Shown here: one piece after another, positions 53,793 through 63,284 of the stretch
Layout of the letters: each line of letters opens with the position of its first letter
Position numbering within the stretch: the stretch's first letter is position 1
DNA from: VXNE01 sp965203615
GTDB lineage: Bacteria > Pseudomonadota > Gammaproteobacteria > Pseudomonadales > Azotimanducaceae
Direction of reading: 5' to 3'
NCBI GenBank assembly: GCA_965203615.1
Contig: OZ241900.1
Location: 2,852,001 to 2,916,000 of the forward strand
Length of the DNA: 64,000 nt
The notes under the pieces: model-generated
The model's input: only the letters and a program-made list of their open reading frames with translations
What the model was told of the DNA's origin: nothing
The model's database searches: none
Program-made: the position numbers and the translations under genes

Positions 53793-56753
53793 TTACAGCT
53801 GATAGTTGAACGTGATGCCGATCCGGCGCTCATCGGTTACCGTGCCGGTAACAGGTGAGGTTACGCCGTTACCTTCACCCTGCCTATAAGCCTGTACCGC
53901 GATCTGATCAAGCAGATTGGTGACCCAGCCGGTAATCGAATAGGTTCCCGACGGTGAAGTCCAGTTGGCGCGGAGATCCCAGCGGGTGTAATCCGGTACG
54001 CTGTATATATCCAGCTCGGCCTCATCCATATACATCTTGTCGCGCCAGCTCAGGATGGTCAGAATGTCCAGGCTTCCCCACTCGGAGGCGATGGGGACGC
54101 CATACGTCAGGGTCGCCGAAAACTTGTGCTTCGGTGACTGCCTTAACTGATTACCGGTAAAGTCCCTGATACCGGTATTATTGAGTACATGCTCGTTCCC
54201 TTCATCGTCTGTGACAGTGATGGTCGACGCCTCTGGCAAGAATCCCTCGGGGTTACAACAATAGACTGTCGAGTAAGGGGCGTGCTTGGAGTTTATCAGC
54301 TCGTAGAAGCCGCGCAGGGTAAACAAATCGTTAATCTGCCAGGCGCCCTGAACTTCTACGCCGGAGATCGTCGTACCGTCAAGAACAACCGACTCACCGA
54401 TCCACAGTCTGTCAGGATTGGGCGGTACTCCATACTCCTCCGGCCGACGAAGGCGCCCATGCTGCGTCCAGTGAGCGCTGAAATCCTGGTGGTAAGCCGA
54501 AAGCTCGAGTTGCACAGCGTTATCAAAGAAGAGCCCCTTGAGACCGGCCTCATAGTTGATCATTTCTTCGGCATCCCAGCCTTCACCCAGCCCCTGGGCG
54601 AAACCTCGGAAACCGCCAGGACGATAGCCCTTGGAAATCCGGGCGTACCACATCATGGTATCAGACGGGGTATATTCCGCACCGATGTTCCAGGTTGTTT
54701 CCTTCCAGGTCCTGCGCTTGGAATCCAAAAAGGTCCGGTCAGGGGGTACTTCCAGACCAGTGCTCGGATCCGTGACGCCGCCTTGAAGACAACAACGGTA
54801 GTTCATATGCTTGTTTCGCAGTAAGGCAAACACCTCAAAATAGATGATCTCACCGTCTGCATCCCTGACCGGGCTGATACCGCTGAAATCATTCTGGTTG
54901 TGCTCCTTGTGGTCATCGTTGTAGCGGACACCGCCAAACACCTTCCACTGGTCGTTCAGCACGTATTCGGCGTTGCCGTAGATAGCCTGGTAGGTGTACT
55001 CGACATTCCCATAGAAAAACTGGTAGGCGGAATGACCAACAACATGGGTACCGCTGTTGGTCACGTCGCTCCAGAAGTCTGCTGGAGGAGATCCGACACA
55101 ACCCCACCAGAGAGGACCGCCGCTACTGTTCTCCGGCTTGCTTGGGTCCAAGGCGTTACGCCACAGAGCCCCAGGATGACGCTCTTCCAGTGACGCTTCA
55201 CATAGAGCGGAGTTATCCTGATAGAACACCGGGATATTATTGTTGTCGTCGCCGGTTCCCACGCCGTTGAATGCCCTACTATATATATAGGGCTCTTCAC
55301 CGTCGATAAGGGTGTAGCCAAAGGTGTAGTTGAACGGGCCATCGTTGTTGGAGACCAGAGACAATTCGTGACTGTCCTGATCCGAAGTGAAATACTGGAT
55401 GACCATTCGGTCCGAGTAGGCGCCGTTGCCCCTGCCATCCAACGCACATCGGGGGTGGGTCTGACCCGCGACCAGTTCACCGCTAATTACCCGCGGGTGA
55501 ATGGCGGAGCAGACGCCGCCTCCTTGTCTGTTGGTGTTGTCCCAGTCTGATCTTCTCAAAGTCCGGGTGTCCCGATTGCCGAATTTGTAGATCAGTTCAT
55601 GGCTGTCGTTGAGGGCGTAGTGCGCCTCCAGGGTCATCGCTTCCTGCGAGTTTCTCTCGGAAATGGGGGCATTCAGTTCAATCGCAAGTGTCAGATCTTC
55701 CCCATCACAGACCACCGGCGTACCCGGATCGCGGGTGCCATCCGTGTTGAATCCCGGGCAGTTTACCACGGCCGCATTCTGCCCCAGGCCGAAATTCGGA
55801 TTGATCCGATAGATGGGATTGCCGGCCGCGTCGGTGATGCAAGTCCGGGTCGTTGCCTGGGTTGCGGGGTCGATTTCGCAACGGGGACGGCCGAAGTTAT
55901 CCAGCTCGAACTCCTCCTCGGAGTCACGCGCGCCGATAAGCAGCGAGACTCGCGGGGTACCCTCGTCTGTAAGTTTCGAGTAACGCGCGGTGATGTCCCA
56001 GCGATCATTGGTAAAGCGCAACTGCGGTGAATAGATCAGCTGATCCGGTATGCCTCCGTCGGGCCCAGCGCCAACGTTCTTGATCAGCCCGTCGCCAACC
56101 AGACGGCTCAGGCCCAGGCGATAGGAGAAGTTACTGCCGCCAATGGGACCGCCAAAGGCAAGATTACCCTGTTGGGTTGCCTGATCGGTAAACTCTGCCG
56201 ACGCTTTCATGTCCCACTCTTCGGTCGGCTTTTTGGTGACGAAATGGATGGATCCGCCGATAGCGGCTTTACCGCCGGTCGTGCCCTGGGGGCCGCGCGC
56301 TATCTCGACGCGTTCAACGTCGAATATGGCGCCCGAGTCAAGACCGTAGGACTGGTCGCTAAAGACACCGTCGATATAAACCGCGACCGCGAAGTCCTGG
56401 AAGAAGCTGGTAGCGCGGACAGTAGCGTTGCCGCGTATATTGATGTGGCCGTCCGCCTGCATGCCACCGCCATTGCTGCGCTCACCGACCTGCATGCCGG
56501 GTACGAGAACCTCCATATCATTGATGTTCTGGATACCCAGTTTCTGTATCATGTCCGCGTTCCAGCCGGTGACGGTCATCGCCCGGTCGATCGACCTTAT
56601 TTCGCCGCGCTCGCCGGTGACGATGATCTCTTCGACCAGCCCTTCGTCCTCGTCCTCGTCGGACTGGGCCGCTGCGGGCAGGCCGAAAATCGTGCCGATT
56701 GCGGCCAATGCCGCAATGGCGAGCCGTGACCGGCTCGCTGAATAGATAGTCAT
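53793..56753 (-). CDS. TonB-dependent receptor, complete
   Basis: 986 residues. Signal peptide (about 1-29, RLAIAALAAIGTIFGLPAAAQS), TonB box (EEIIVTGER), plug (NINDMEVLVPGMQVG, FDVERVEIARGPQGTTGGKAAIGGSIHFVTKKP) and a 22-strand barrel ending RRIGITFNYQL. An iron-complex or vitamin/carbohydrate importer in the outer membrane; ligand unknown. ATG 56753 follows GAGGGG. Its leader and signal peptide resemble the other receptor (57553). A G10 run lies 53-62 bp upstream. Convergent with the SBP remnant. Confidence 0.92.
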   Translation of the reverse strand: MTIYSASRSRLAIAALAAIGTIFGLPAAAQSDEDEDEGLVEEIIVTGERGEIRSIDRAMTVTGWNADMIQKLGIQNINDMEVLVPGMQVGERSNGGGMQADGHINIRGNATVRATSFFQDFAVAVYIDGVFSDQSYGLDSGAIFDVERVEIARGPQGTTGGKAAIGGSIHFVTKKPTEEWDMKASAEFTDQATQQGNLAFGGPIGGSNFSYRLGLSRLVGDGLIKNVGAGPDGGIPDQLIYSPQLRFTNDRWDITARYSKLTDEGTPRVSLLIGARDSEEEFELDNFGRPRCEIDPATQATTRTCITDAAGNPIYRINPNFGLGQNAAVVNCPGFNTDGTRDPGTPVVCDGEDLTLAIELNAPISERNSQEAMTLEAHYALNDSHELIYKFGNRDTRTLRRSDWDNTNRQGGGVCSAIHPRVISGELVAGQTHPRCALDGRGNGAYSDRMVIQYFTSDQDSHELSLVSNNDGPFNYTFGYTLIDGEEPYIYSRAFNGVGTGDDNNNIPVFYQDNSALCEASLEERHPGALWRNALDPSKPENSSGGPLWWGCVGSPPADFWSDVTNSGTHVVGHSAYQFFYGNVEYTYQAIYGNAEYVLNDQWKVFGGVRYNDDHKEHNQNDFSGISPVRDADGEIIYFEVFALLRNKHMNYRCCLQGGVTDPSTGLEVPPDRTFLDSKRRTWKETTWNIGAEYTPSDTMMWYARISKGYRPGGFRGFAQGLGEGWDAEEMINYEAGLKGLFFDNAVQLELSAYHQDFSAHWTQHGRLRRPEEYGVPPNPDRLWIGESVVLDGTTISGVEVQGAWQINDLFTLRGFYELINSKHAPYSTVYCCNPEGFLPEASTITVTDDEGNEHVLNNTGIRDFTGNQLRQSPKHKFSATLTYGVPIASEWGSLDILTILSWRDKMYMDEAELDIYSVPDYTRWDLRANWTSPSGTYSITGWVTNLLDQIAVQAYRQGEGNGVTSPVTGTVTDERRIGITFNYQL

Positions 56754-56805
56754 AGTTCCCCTCCTCTGGTCGCAAGAGCGAAACCAGGGACGTTGCATCC
56801 CTTTG

Positions 56806-56815
56806 GGGGGGGGGG
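56806..56815 (-). repeat. Homopolymer tract of ten G/C
   Basis: Ten consecutive G on the plus strand (C on the coding strand) in the leader, 53-62 bp before the receptor start. Such runs slip during replication; near promoters they can switch expression. The equivalent place in the other receptor's leader is CCCCGCCC. Confidence 0.6.
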
Positions 56816-56941
56816 TGGTCGTTACACCACTCGCCAGCAAGCGATGCCGCGCCGACGGCGTCCTCTCACGTAACTACACCCTTGAAGATACACCTGCGAC
56901 GCCATGCTGTCCACGGCAGTCACGGCTCCCTCAACAAATGG

Positions 56942-57381
56942 AACTGTCCGGTTCTAGAACAAATAAACTGTCCGGTCCCTGCGCGGGGCCGCGCGGGCAA
57001 GGCTTGAGCGTCGGCCCCATGCTGCAAAAACTCTTTTCGGACCCCGTGGCGACGCGGTGGGCGGGGTTATCCACGTTTTGTCCACGGCGCCGGTCCCCGA
57101 TGCTTTGTGAGGCGCGGTGGGCAAAGGGTGGATAACCCCACGACGACCTTCCTACCAGCGCCGGAACGTCCGCGGACTCACGCCCAACAGCTGCGCCGCC
57201 TCCTCCTGCGTCAGTCGCCGCTCCGTCCACACCGAATGCACATCCTCGAACATCATCGTCCGCTTCTCCTGCAACCAGACTCGCCCCGCCCACTCAACTC
57301 CGCTCCGGCAACCAAACCGGAACAACAGTCAACCGGGCACTTCGTCTGTTCTAAAGGCGGACACTTTATTTGTTCGCAACA
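56942..57381 (-). mobile_element. Internally deleted ISNCY/IS1202-like element
   Basis: About 440 bp. The left end has GAACAAATAAACTGTCCG (56957-56974) and the right end the inverted match GAACAAATAAAGTGTCCG (57358-57375, minus strand), so both ends survive. Between them lies a truncated transposase reading frame (57152-57256). The right 92 bp equal the repeat at 46235-46326. It looks like a deletion derivative that needs transposase in trans. Confidence 0.75.
57152..57256 (-). pseudogene. ISNCY-type transposase N-terminus (34 codons)
   Basis: MMFEDVHSVWTERRLTQEEA then AQLLGVSPRTFRRW and a stop codon. The helix-turn-helix pattern TQEEAAQLLGVSPRTFRRW is the N-terminus of ISNCY-family transposases; the catalytic domain is missing. 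Confidence 0.75.
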
Positions 57382-57397
57382 TTGCTAGGCCGAACTG
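57382..57397 (+). repeat. 16-bp direct repeat outside the right inverted repeat
   Basis: TTGCTAGGCCGAACTG, identical to 46219-46234. Together the two copies look like a target-site duplication. Confidence 0.75.
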
Positions 57398-57467
57398 TTG
57401 ACAGCAGGCAGCCCTAGGCGTACAAAGAATCGGTTACGCAAGAGCAAATCTTCGGCGCGGCATCGCC

Positions 57468-57552
57468 CGTCGGGGAGTGGCGTAACGACCCCGCCCTTCG
57501 GGCGATGCAACGTCGCTGGTTGGTCCTTGCGGCCAACCTGGAGGGAAACTGA
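57468..57552 (+). promoter_or_regulatory. Conserved TBDR leader
   Basis: The segment from GAGTGGCGTAACGACC through a CCGCCCTTCGGGCG hairpin and GATGCAACGTC to GGAGGGAAACTG resembles the region upstream of the receptor at 56753 read on the other strand. The shared sequence continues into the signal peptide. It may hold a common promoter, regulator site or structured leader (inference). Confidence 0.5.
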
Positions 57553-59878
57553 ATGACTATCTATTGTACGAGCCGGTCACGGCTCGCCATTGCGGCATTG
57601 GCCGCAACCTGCACGATTGTCGGCCTGCCCGCAGCGGCACAGTCCGACGACGACGAAGCAGCCGAAGACGGTTCGCGGATCGAGGAGGTCGTGGTCACCG
57701 CGACGCGGCGTGAAACCAATATCATGGAAACGCCATTCGCGATGCAGGTCTTTGGTGGTGATCAGCTGGAGGATGAGAATATCCTTCATCACCGCGATCT
57801 CTACGAACACATACCCGGTATTACCTATAAGGACAATGCACAAAGCGACGTTACAGCCCAGATGCGTGGCAGTGGTATAACCAGTGTGGGTGGTGAAGAC
57901 GGGGCGCCCGCAATTGGCACCTACATCGACGACGCACCATGGATCAATATTACTAGCCAGATACCAGATAGTAGCGCCCATCGACTATTTCGACGTCCAA
58001 CGCATCGAGGTCCTGCGCGGCCCTCAGGGTACCAGCTATGGCCAGGACGCAACCGCCGGCTCGATACGTGTTTACACCCGTGATCCGGACACGAGTCAAT
58101 TCAGTGTCAAGACCAGGCTCGGTGTGACAAACAGGAAGGATATGGATGGTCCGGGTCGTAACTTCAATGGTGTGGCGAACGTGCCCATCGTTGAGGACGT
58201 CCTGGGTGTACGAGTATCCCTGGCCGACCGATACGATCAGGGCTTCGGTATTGTTGAAGGCCGGCCTGACTGGACAAATCCCAATCAATACGACACCACA
58301 CATTGGCGAATCAAGGCACTCTGGACCCCGACGGAAAACGTCGAAGCCAGGATGACCTACTCCTTCTGGGAATATGAGCAGGATCTCTTCAGGACATGGC
58401 AGCAGGGTTCATCAGATACCGGTATAGCCATAATGCGGCCAATAACGAACCGTTTTTTGCTGGCGTACTATCCGGGCGGCACGCCAGAGAACGGTTCTGT
58501 CACAGACTTTTTCACCGGCAGCGTCAAGGTTGACCTTGGTTGGGCCGAGTTCCAGAGCACCACGGGCTGGATGGACAACGAATTGGCCTTAAACGGCGAC
58601 CTTAGTGCAGCCATCGGAATACGAGGCGACTTGTTGACCGACGGTGTAACCCAGGAATTCCGGCTCGTCTCGAAGGGTGACGCGCCTTTCCAATGGCTTG
58701 CGGGCGTTTACTATCATGATTCCGAGCAGGATCTACACCTCATCATTGATGTCGACTTCGGTGCGGCTTTTAACCAGACCAATGCGCAAATAGGGACTAG
58801 AGCATCGGAGGCGAGGTCCCTCTATGGTGAAGTGAGTTATCAACTCAATGATCAGTGGGTGGTTCTCGCCGGTCTTCGTTACTATGAAGATGAGCGGGTG
58901 TTAGGGGATACCGTGACTGAACGCCAATGCGAGGCGTGCTCATTCGGCAGTGATCCAGATCGTCCCGATGATCCACTTGTAGGCCATACCCGTGATCCAA
59001 GCAACGACTCTTACACAGGTATAAGCGAGTTTGATGGTCGGACTTTCAGCTATGACAACTGGAACCCTCGCATCAACGTGACCTACTACCCGAGGGATGG
59101 TGCTATGGTCTACCTGAATGTGGCAACGGGCTTCCGAGCCCCGATATTGCATCGTATCCAGCAGAAGATAGATCTCGAACTCGCCGGGTTTTCGAATTTT
59201 ACAGACTACGATGGCACCGAGGTGAGCGCTATCGAAGTGGGGACCAAGTGGACGCTATTCGATGGCAGGCTTGACCTCGAGGGTGCAATCGCGTTTACCG
59301 ATTGGAAGGGTATACCTGTGGGCGTGTCTTTCGAAGTCGATCGTGACGGTGATGGTAGTACTGAACCATCCATCGAAGAGGCCCCGATTCCAGGGGGTGA
59401 CGTGAGAGTCAACACGTACGAAGTCACTGCCCGCTGGCACATTACTGATGCATTAAGCATGAGGTATACTGGCGCGTACGTTGATGGCGAGGTTACCAGA
59501 GATGAATCCGATACAGTGGTCGGCTTCCCAGATGATCTTAAAAAGGGTAATGCCTTGCCCAATACATCACCCAGGTCCCATGCGATCGGGCTGAACTATT
59601 CCGCACCTTTTATGGATACCGGATGGCAATTGTTCGGCTCAACCAACCTGGCTTTCCGATCGAAGGACTTCTACCCGAATCCGGCTCGTGATCATTACAG
59701 GGCCATGACCGGAACGTTAGGGATCACCAAGGGGCCATGGACGGTGGACTTGTCAGGCCAGAACCTGATGAACTATGACAAGGCTCACAGCAATGCATCC
59801 AGCCTCGATGACAACGGTTTAATTCCGGTACCGCGTACGATCATGCTTCAGGTCACGTGGGATGCTTCGGACAGCTGA
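57553..59878 (+). pseudogene. TonB-dependent receptor with one frameshift
   Basis: About 775 codons. Signal peptide like the other receptor, TonB box RIEEVVVTATRRE, plug to PWINITSQIPDS in frame 1; between 57961 and 57974 the frame shifts by one and continues APIDYFDVQRIEVLRGPQGT SYGQ in frame 2 through the barrel to the stop at 59878. Either side is intact, so it is one recent indel or a sequencing error. If real it abolishes the receptor. The C-terminus ends RTIMLQVTWDASDS rather than a terminal aromatic. Confidence 0.8.
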
Positions 59879-59898
59879 ACCAGCTCGTAGTGATACCA

Positions 59899-59926
59899 GA
59901 AAAGGGCCCTTTTGGGCCCTTTTTTT
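59899..59926 (+). terminator. Rho-independent terminator of TBDR 2
   Basis: AAAAGGGCCC TTTT GGGCCCTTTTTTT, a perfect inverted repeat with a T-run, 20 bp past the receptor stop. Confidence 0.9.
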
Positions 59927-60151
59927 CAGGGGCGATACGCACGTCCATACGAGTTTCTCGTCTCACGATGCCAATATAGGTGGCAAAAACCGGGTCAGCC
60001 CCGGGAATGAAGGACCTGCCGGCGCAAGTTGAACTGGTGACACAGCAGCGAGCCTATAGCTCGCCGACCTGGTATACACCGGACCGTTGACGCGCAACGG
60101 GAGACCCACTACTGTCAGGAGCAGCATATTGACACCGGTAGGATATCTGGC

Positions 60152-62017
60152 TTGAAGATTCTCTTGCAGGGAGTTTTCCTGTTGGGGGCTCTGCTTCCTC
60201 AGGAACTGACTGCGGATTCTGGGAAACCAGAGTATCGACACGGTTTTTCGCTTGTTAATGAACAGCGATACCCCGCGGATTTCACGCACTTTGAATACCT
60301 TAATCCTAACGCCCCCAAAGGTGGCAGGTTGGTGTTGTCGACTGAGCTCGATATCAACAATTTCTCCGCTGAGTGGTCCAATACCGTTAAAGTCGCACCC
60401 GGAATGAAGCAAACCTACGACTACCTGCTCACCCGTGCAGACGATGAGCTAAGCGGTTATTACGGTAGCCTGGCAGAAGGCGTGGCAGTGGCTGATGACC
60501 TGCTATCCATTGCGTTTCGTTTGCGTCCCGAAGCCAGGTGGCACGATGGCACCCCCATCACCGCCCACGATGTCAAGTTTAGCTACGACTATGGGAAGGG
60601 AACCATGGACGGCCAGTTGTTTGCCGACTGGCTGGACTCTGTAGAAATCCTGGGCCGGTACGAGGTCCGGATCAATCTGAAGACAAGACTGACCACCGCC
60701 AACCTCGCTCTCTTCGGGTATAGCCAGATACTCCCTGCCCGTTACTGGAAGGGAAGAAACCCCAGCGAAACCACCATGGATGTGCCGCTTGGCAGTGGCC
60801 CCTACCGGGTTGCCGAATTCAAACAAGGTCGTTATATCCGCTATGAGCGCGTCTGTGACTATTGGGGTAAGGATCTTCCCGTCAACAGGGGACGCTTCAA
60901 TTTTGACGAGATTCGCTACGATGTTTACCGGGATGACACGGTAGCCCGGGAAGCGCTGCGCAAAGGCCTGTTTGATGCGTATGTCGAGGGTGACATTCGC
61001 CATTGGGTCTCGTCCTACAATGTCCCGTCACGAGACAAGGGCTGGCTGGTTCTTGCCGAGGCGGCAAATGGAATATTCGTTGGTCCCGCCGCCGTAGTTG
61101 CCTTCAATGTCCGCCACGCGCCCCTCGATGACCCGGTGGTGCGAGAGGCCCTGGCCCTTGCGCTGGATTACAAGTGGTTGAATCGGGTACTGAACCACGG
61201 GCAGTATGAGCAACCAAGGAGTTATTTTGCCAACTCCGTGTTCGCCTCGAGCGGTCTCCCCGACAACGCGGAGCTCGCCCTGCTGGAACCCTTTCGCGAC
61301 ACGGTCCCCGCCCGGGTGTTTACGGACGCCTTTGACAATCCGCAGTCCAGGGGGGTTGGTCGCAATCGTGACACACTGCTGCGGGCCCGGAAGCTACTCG
61401 CGCAGGCAGGCTGGCGAATTCATGATGGCGTTCTTGTCAATGAGGACGGCAAGCCGTTTGAGATCGAATTCCTGTCGTCGGAGATTAGCGAAAGGCGCAT
61501 CCTTCTACCTTATATAGACGCGCTCAAGGTGCTTGGCATTAACGCGCGAATACGGCTGGTGGAAAGCGCGCAGCTCATCAACCGACGTCGGAGCTACGAC
61601 TTCGATGCCATGATTCAGAGCTTTTACCTGATGGTGCCACCGGACCTGATGGCAAGTTACTTCCTGCATTCCAGCGCCGCCAACTCGCCGGTCACCGGCA
61701 ATGTGGCAGGCATTGCTGATCCTGTCGTCGACTTTCTGATCAATGAAGGAGGCGTGGCCACTACGCTTGAGCAAATGGTGGCATCCTCCCGTGCCCTCGA
61801 TCGGGTCTTGCTGTGGAACTTCTACCACGTGCCGCTGAATGCCTTCAGTAAGGAACGTATTGTGCACTGGAACAAGTTCGGGCGGGCTGACCTCGGCTAT
61901 GAGCCTATGAACCAGTCTGTGTTTCCAGTGGGTTGGTGGTATGACGATCATAAAGCGGCGCAGATTCCGGGAAACGAGACAACACAAGCCTTTGCCTGCC
62001 CTGGAGAGCAGGAATAA
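60152..62017 (+). CDS. YejA-like extracellular solute-binding protein 2
   Basis: 621 residues from a TTG start (KILLQGVFLLGALLPQELTADS is a plausible signal peptide). YLNPNAPKGGRL, DELSGYYGSLAEGV, ARWHDGTPITAHDVKFSYDYG and YWGKDLPVNRGRFNFDEIRYDVYRDD mark the same family as the SBP at 46381. Ancient paralogue, not a recent copy. It follows the receptor 273 bp downstream on the same strand after a terminator, so it needs its own promoter. No membrane partners nearby. Confidence 0.88.
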   Translation: MKILLQGVFLLGALLPQELTADSGKPEYRHGFSLVNEQRYPADFTHFEYLNPNAPKGGRLVLSTELDINNFSAEWSNTVKVAPGMKQTYDYLLTRADDELSGYYGSLAEGVAVADDLLSIAFRLRPEARWHDGTPITAHDVKFSYDYGKGTMDGQLFADWLDSVEILGRYEVRINLKTRLTTANLALFGYSQILPARYWKGRNPSETTMDVPLGSGPYRVAEFKQGRYIRYERVCDYWGKDLPVNRGRFNFDEIRYDVYRDDTVAREALRKGLFDAYVEGDIRHWVSSYNVPSRDKGWLVLAEAANGIFVGPAAVVAFNVRHAPLDDPVVREALALALDYKWLNRVLNHGQYEQPRSYFANSVFASSGLPDNAELALLEPFRDTVPARVFTDAFDNPQSRGVGRNRDTLLRARKLLAQAGWRIHDGVLVNEDGKPFEIEFLSSEISERRILLPYIDALKVLGINARIRLVESAQLINRRRSYDFDAMIQSFYLMVPPDLMASYFLHSSAANSPVTGNVAGIADPVVDFLINEGGVATTLEQMVASSRALDRVLLWNFYHVPLNAFSKERIVHWNKFGRADLGYEPMNQSVFPVGWWYDDHKAAQIPGNETTQAFACPGEQE

Positions 62018-62092
62018 GGGCATCGTTTGTTTGGTTCAGCTCAAAGAATCCTGGATCCCATGGCGAGATGATCTGGGCGAATTGCAAGGTCA

Positions 62093-63259
62093 CTACCAGT
62101 TCGTGATTGAACCGTCCTCACGCCTGAGCCTGGGAGGCCACGACTGTGGCAGATCAATCAGGCTCCTCAGAGCTGCATCCATGTCCAGGTCCACGCCCAG
62201 TCCCGGGGAATCAGGGCACCAGGCGAACCCGTCTTCCCAATCAATCTGTTGTGGGAACAGGTCAGTTGCGTAAGAACCGGGTCTTACCGGCATCTCCTGG
62301 ACGCCGACGTTCGTTGATGCCATACAGAGCGTGACGCAGGCGGCGGCACTTACCGGTCCAAGGGGATTGTGAGGAACAATGTTGATGTAGTGCGTCTCTG
62401 CCCAGTGTGTGATCTTTGCCGCTTCAGTAATGCCCCCGACGATACAGAGGTCGATACGCGCGTAGTCGATCAAGTCTTCTTCGATCACCTCTCTGAAAGA
62501 CCACTTGGAGGACCACTGCTCACCGGCGGCGATCGGCAGGTTCACATGATGTCGCAGGTTCCGGTAGCCGCCCGGGTTTTCGGAACGCAATGGATCCTCG
62601 ATGAAGTAGGGCTTGAACTCTTCCATGTCACGGCACATTTGCACAACATGCGCCGGGTCGAGCTGTGTGTGTACATCGAAACATAGATGGATCTCGGGAC
62701 CTACCGCTTCCCGCACCGCACCCATAAGATCGACGGCCACCCGCATCGACTTATCCGGCTCGAGTGTTGAAATTCTGCCGGGCTTGAAGTCGCCGAGGGG
62801 ATCGGGCTGCCCCCAACGCACAAACTTCCAACCCTCGTCCACGGCTTTTTTGCTGCCCTCTATGATTTGTTCCTGATTCGTTCCCCTAATGTGTGGGTAG
62901 CAGATCACTTTCTCACGTACCGGGCCGCCAAGCAGCTTGTAGGTGGGCAGGTTCACCGCCTTGCCTTTGATGTCCCACAAGGCGATATCGATGGCGCTCA
63001 TCGCACAGCAGTACACCTTGTCCGCAGGCCAGTAGCCTGACCTGAACATGTCCTGCCACAGCCGCTCCGTTTCCCACGGGTCCGAGCCAATTACCAATTC
63101 ACCCAGGTGATCGACCGCATTTGCGATGGTTCTGCTCCAGTTCAGTATGCCAACCTCGCCAAGTCCGTGAATCCCGGCGTCTGTGTCGACTCTGACGATG
63201 TGATAGATCCCGCCGCGCTTGTCGCGGATTGGGAGATTCGTAACTTTCGTTACCTTCAA
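62093..63259 (-). CDS. Mandelate racemase/muconate lactonizing (enolase superfamily) enzyme
   Basis: 388 residues. Metal ligands Asp in CFDVHTQ, Glu in YFIEDPLRSE and Glu in IAAGEQW follow the superfamily order; the general base may be His in IVPHNPLGP. Overall pattern is closest to sugar-acid dehydratases such as galactonate or mannonate dehydratase, but the substrate cannot be read from sequence. It lies inside the 18-bp-bounded region next to polA and is convergent with the SBP 2 gene. Confidence 0.8.
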   Translation of the reverse strand: MKVTKVTNLPIRDKRGGIYHIVRVDTDAGIHGLGEVGILNWSRTIANAVDHLGELVIGSDPWETERLWQDMFRSGYWPADKVYCCAMSAIDIALWDIKGKAVNLPTYKLLGGPVREKVICYPHIRGTNQEQIIEGSKKAVDEGWKFVRWGQPDPLGDFKPGRISTLEPDKSMRVAVDLMGAVREAVGPEIHLCFDVHTQLDPAHVVQMCRDMEEFKPYFIEDPLRSENPGGYRNLRHHVNLPIAAGEQWSSKWSFREVIEEDLIDYARIDLCIVGGITEAAKITHWAETHYINIVPHNPLGPVSAAACVTLCMASTNVGVQEMPVRPGSYATDLFPQQIDWEDGFAWCPDSPGLGVDLDMDAALRSLIDLPQSWPPRLRREDGSITNW

Positions 63260-63284
63260 GGTTTTATACAGTCTGGCGTGGCTG

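Larger units (their letters stand above)
52288..54410 (+). repeat. Long direct duplication, copy 2
   Basis: Partner of 47334-49400. It is about 56 bp longer because of an inserted stretch at about 53641-53723. The TBDR part is in frame here and the gene continues beyond 54410. Confidence 0.9.
46235..57381. mobile_element. 11.1-kb composite-transposon-like segment
   Basis: Bounded by 92-bp inverted repeats (46235-46326 and 57290-57381) and then by a 16-bp direct repeat. Contents: a complete SBP gene, a duplicated 2.1-kb SBP/TBDR segment, an LLM oxidoreductase, ThuA and IS91-like remnants, a complete TBDR gene and a 440-bp internally deleted IS. The structure fits a unit that moved between two inverted ISNCY-type ends. 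The active transposase must be supplied from elsewhere. Confidence 0.7.

Noticed and set aside
46235..57381. Reading the whole segment as one prophage
   Set aside because: No capsid, tail, terminase or integrase genes; content is transport and transposon remnants.
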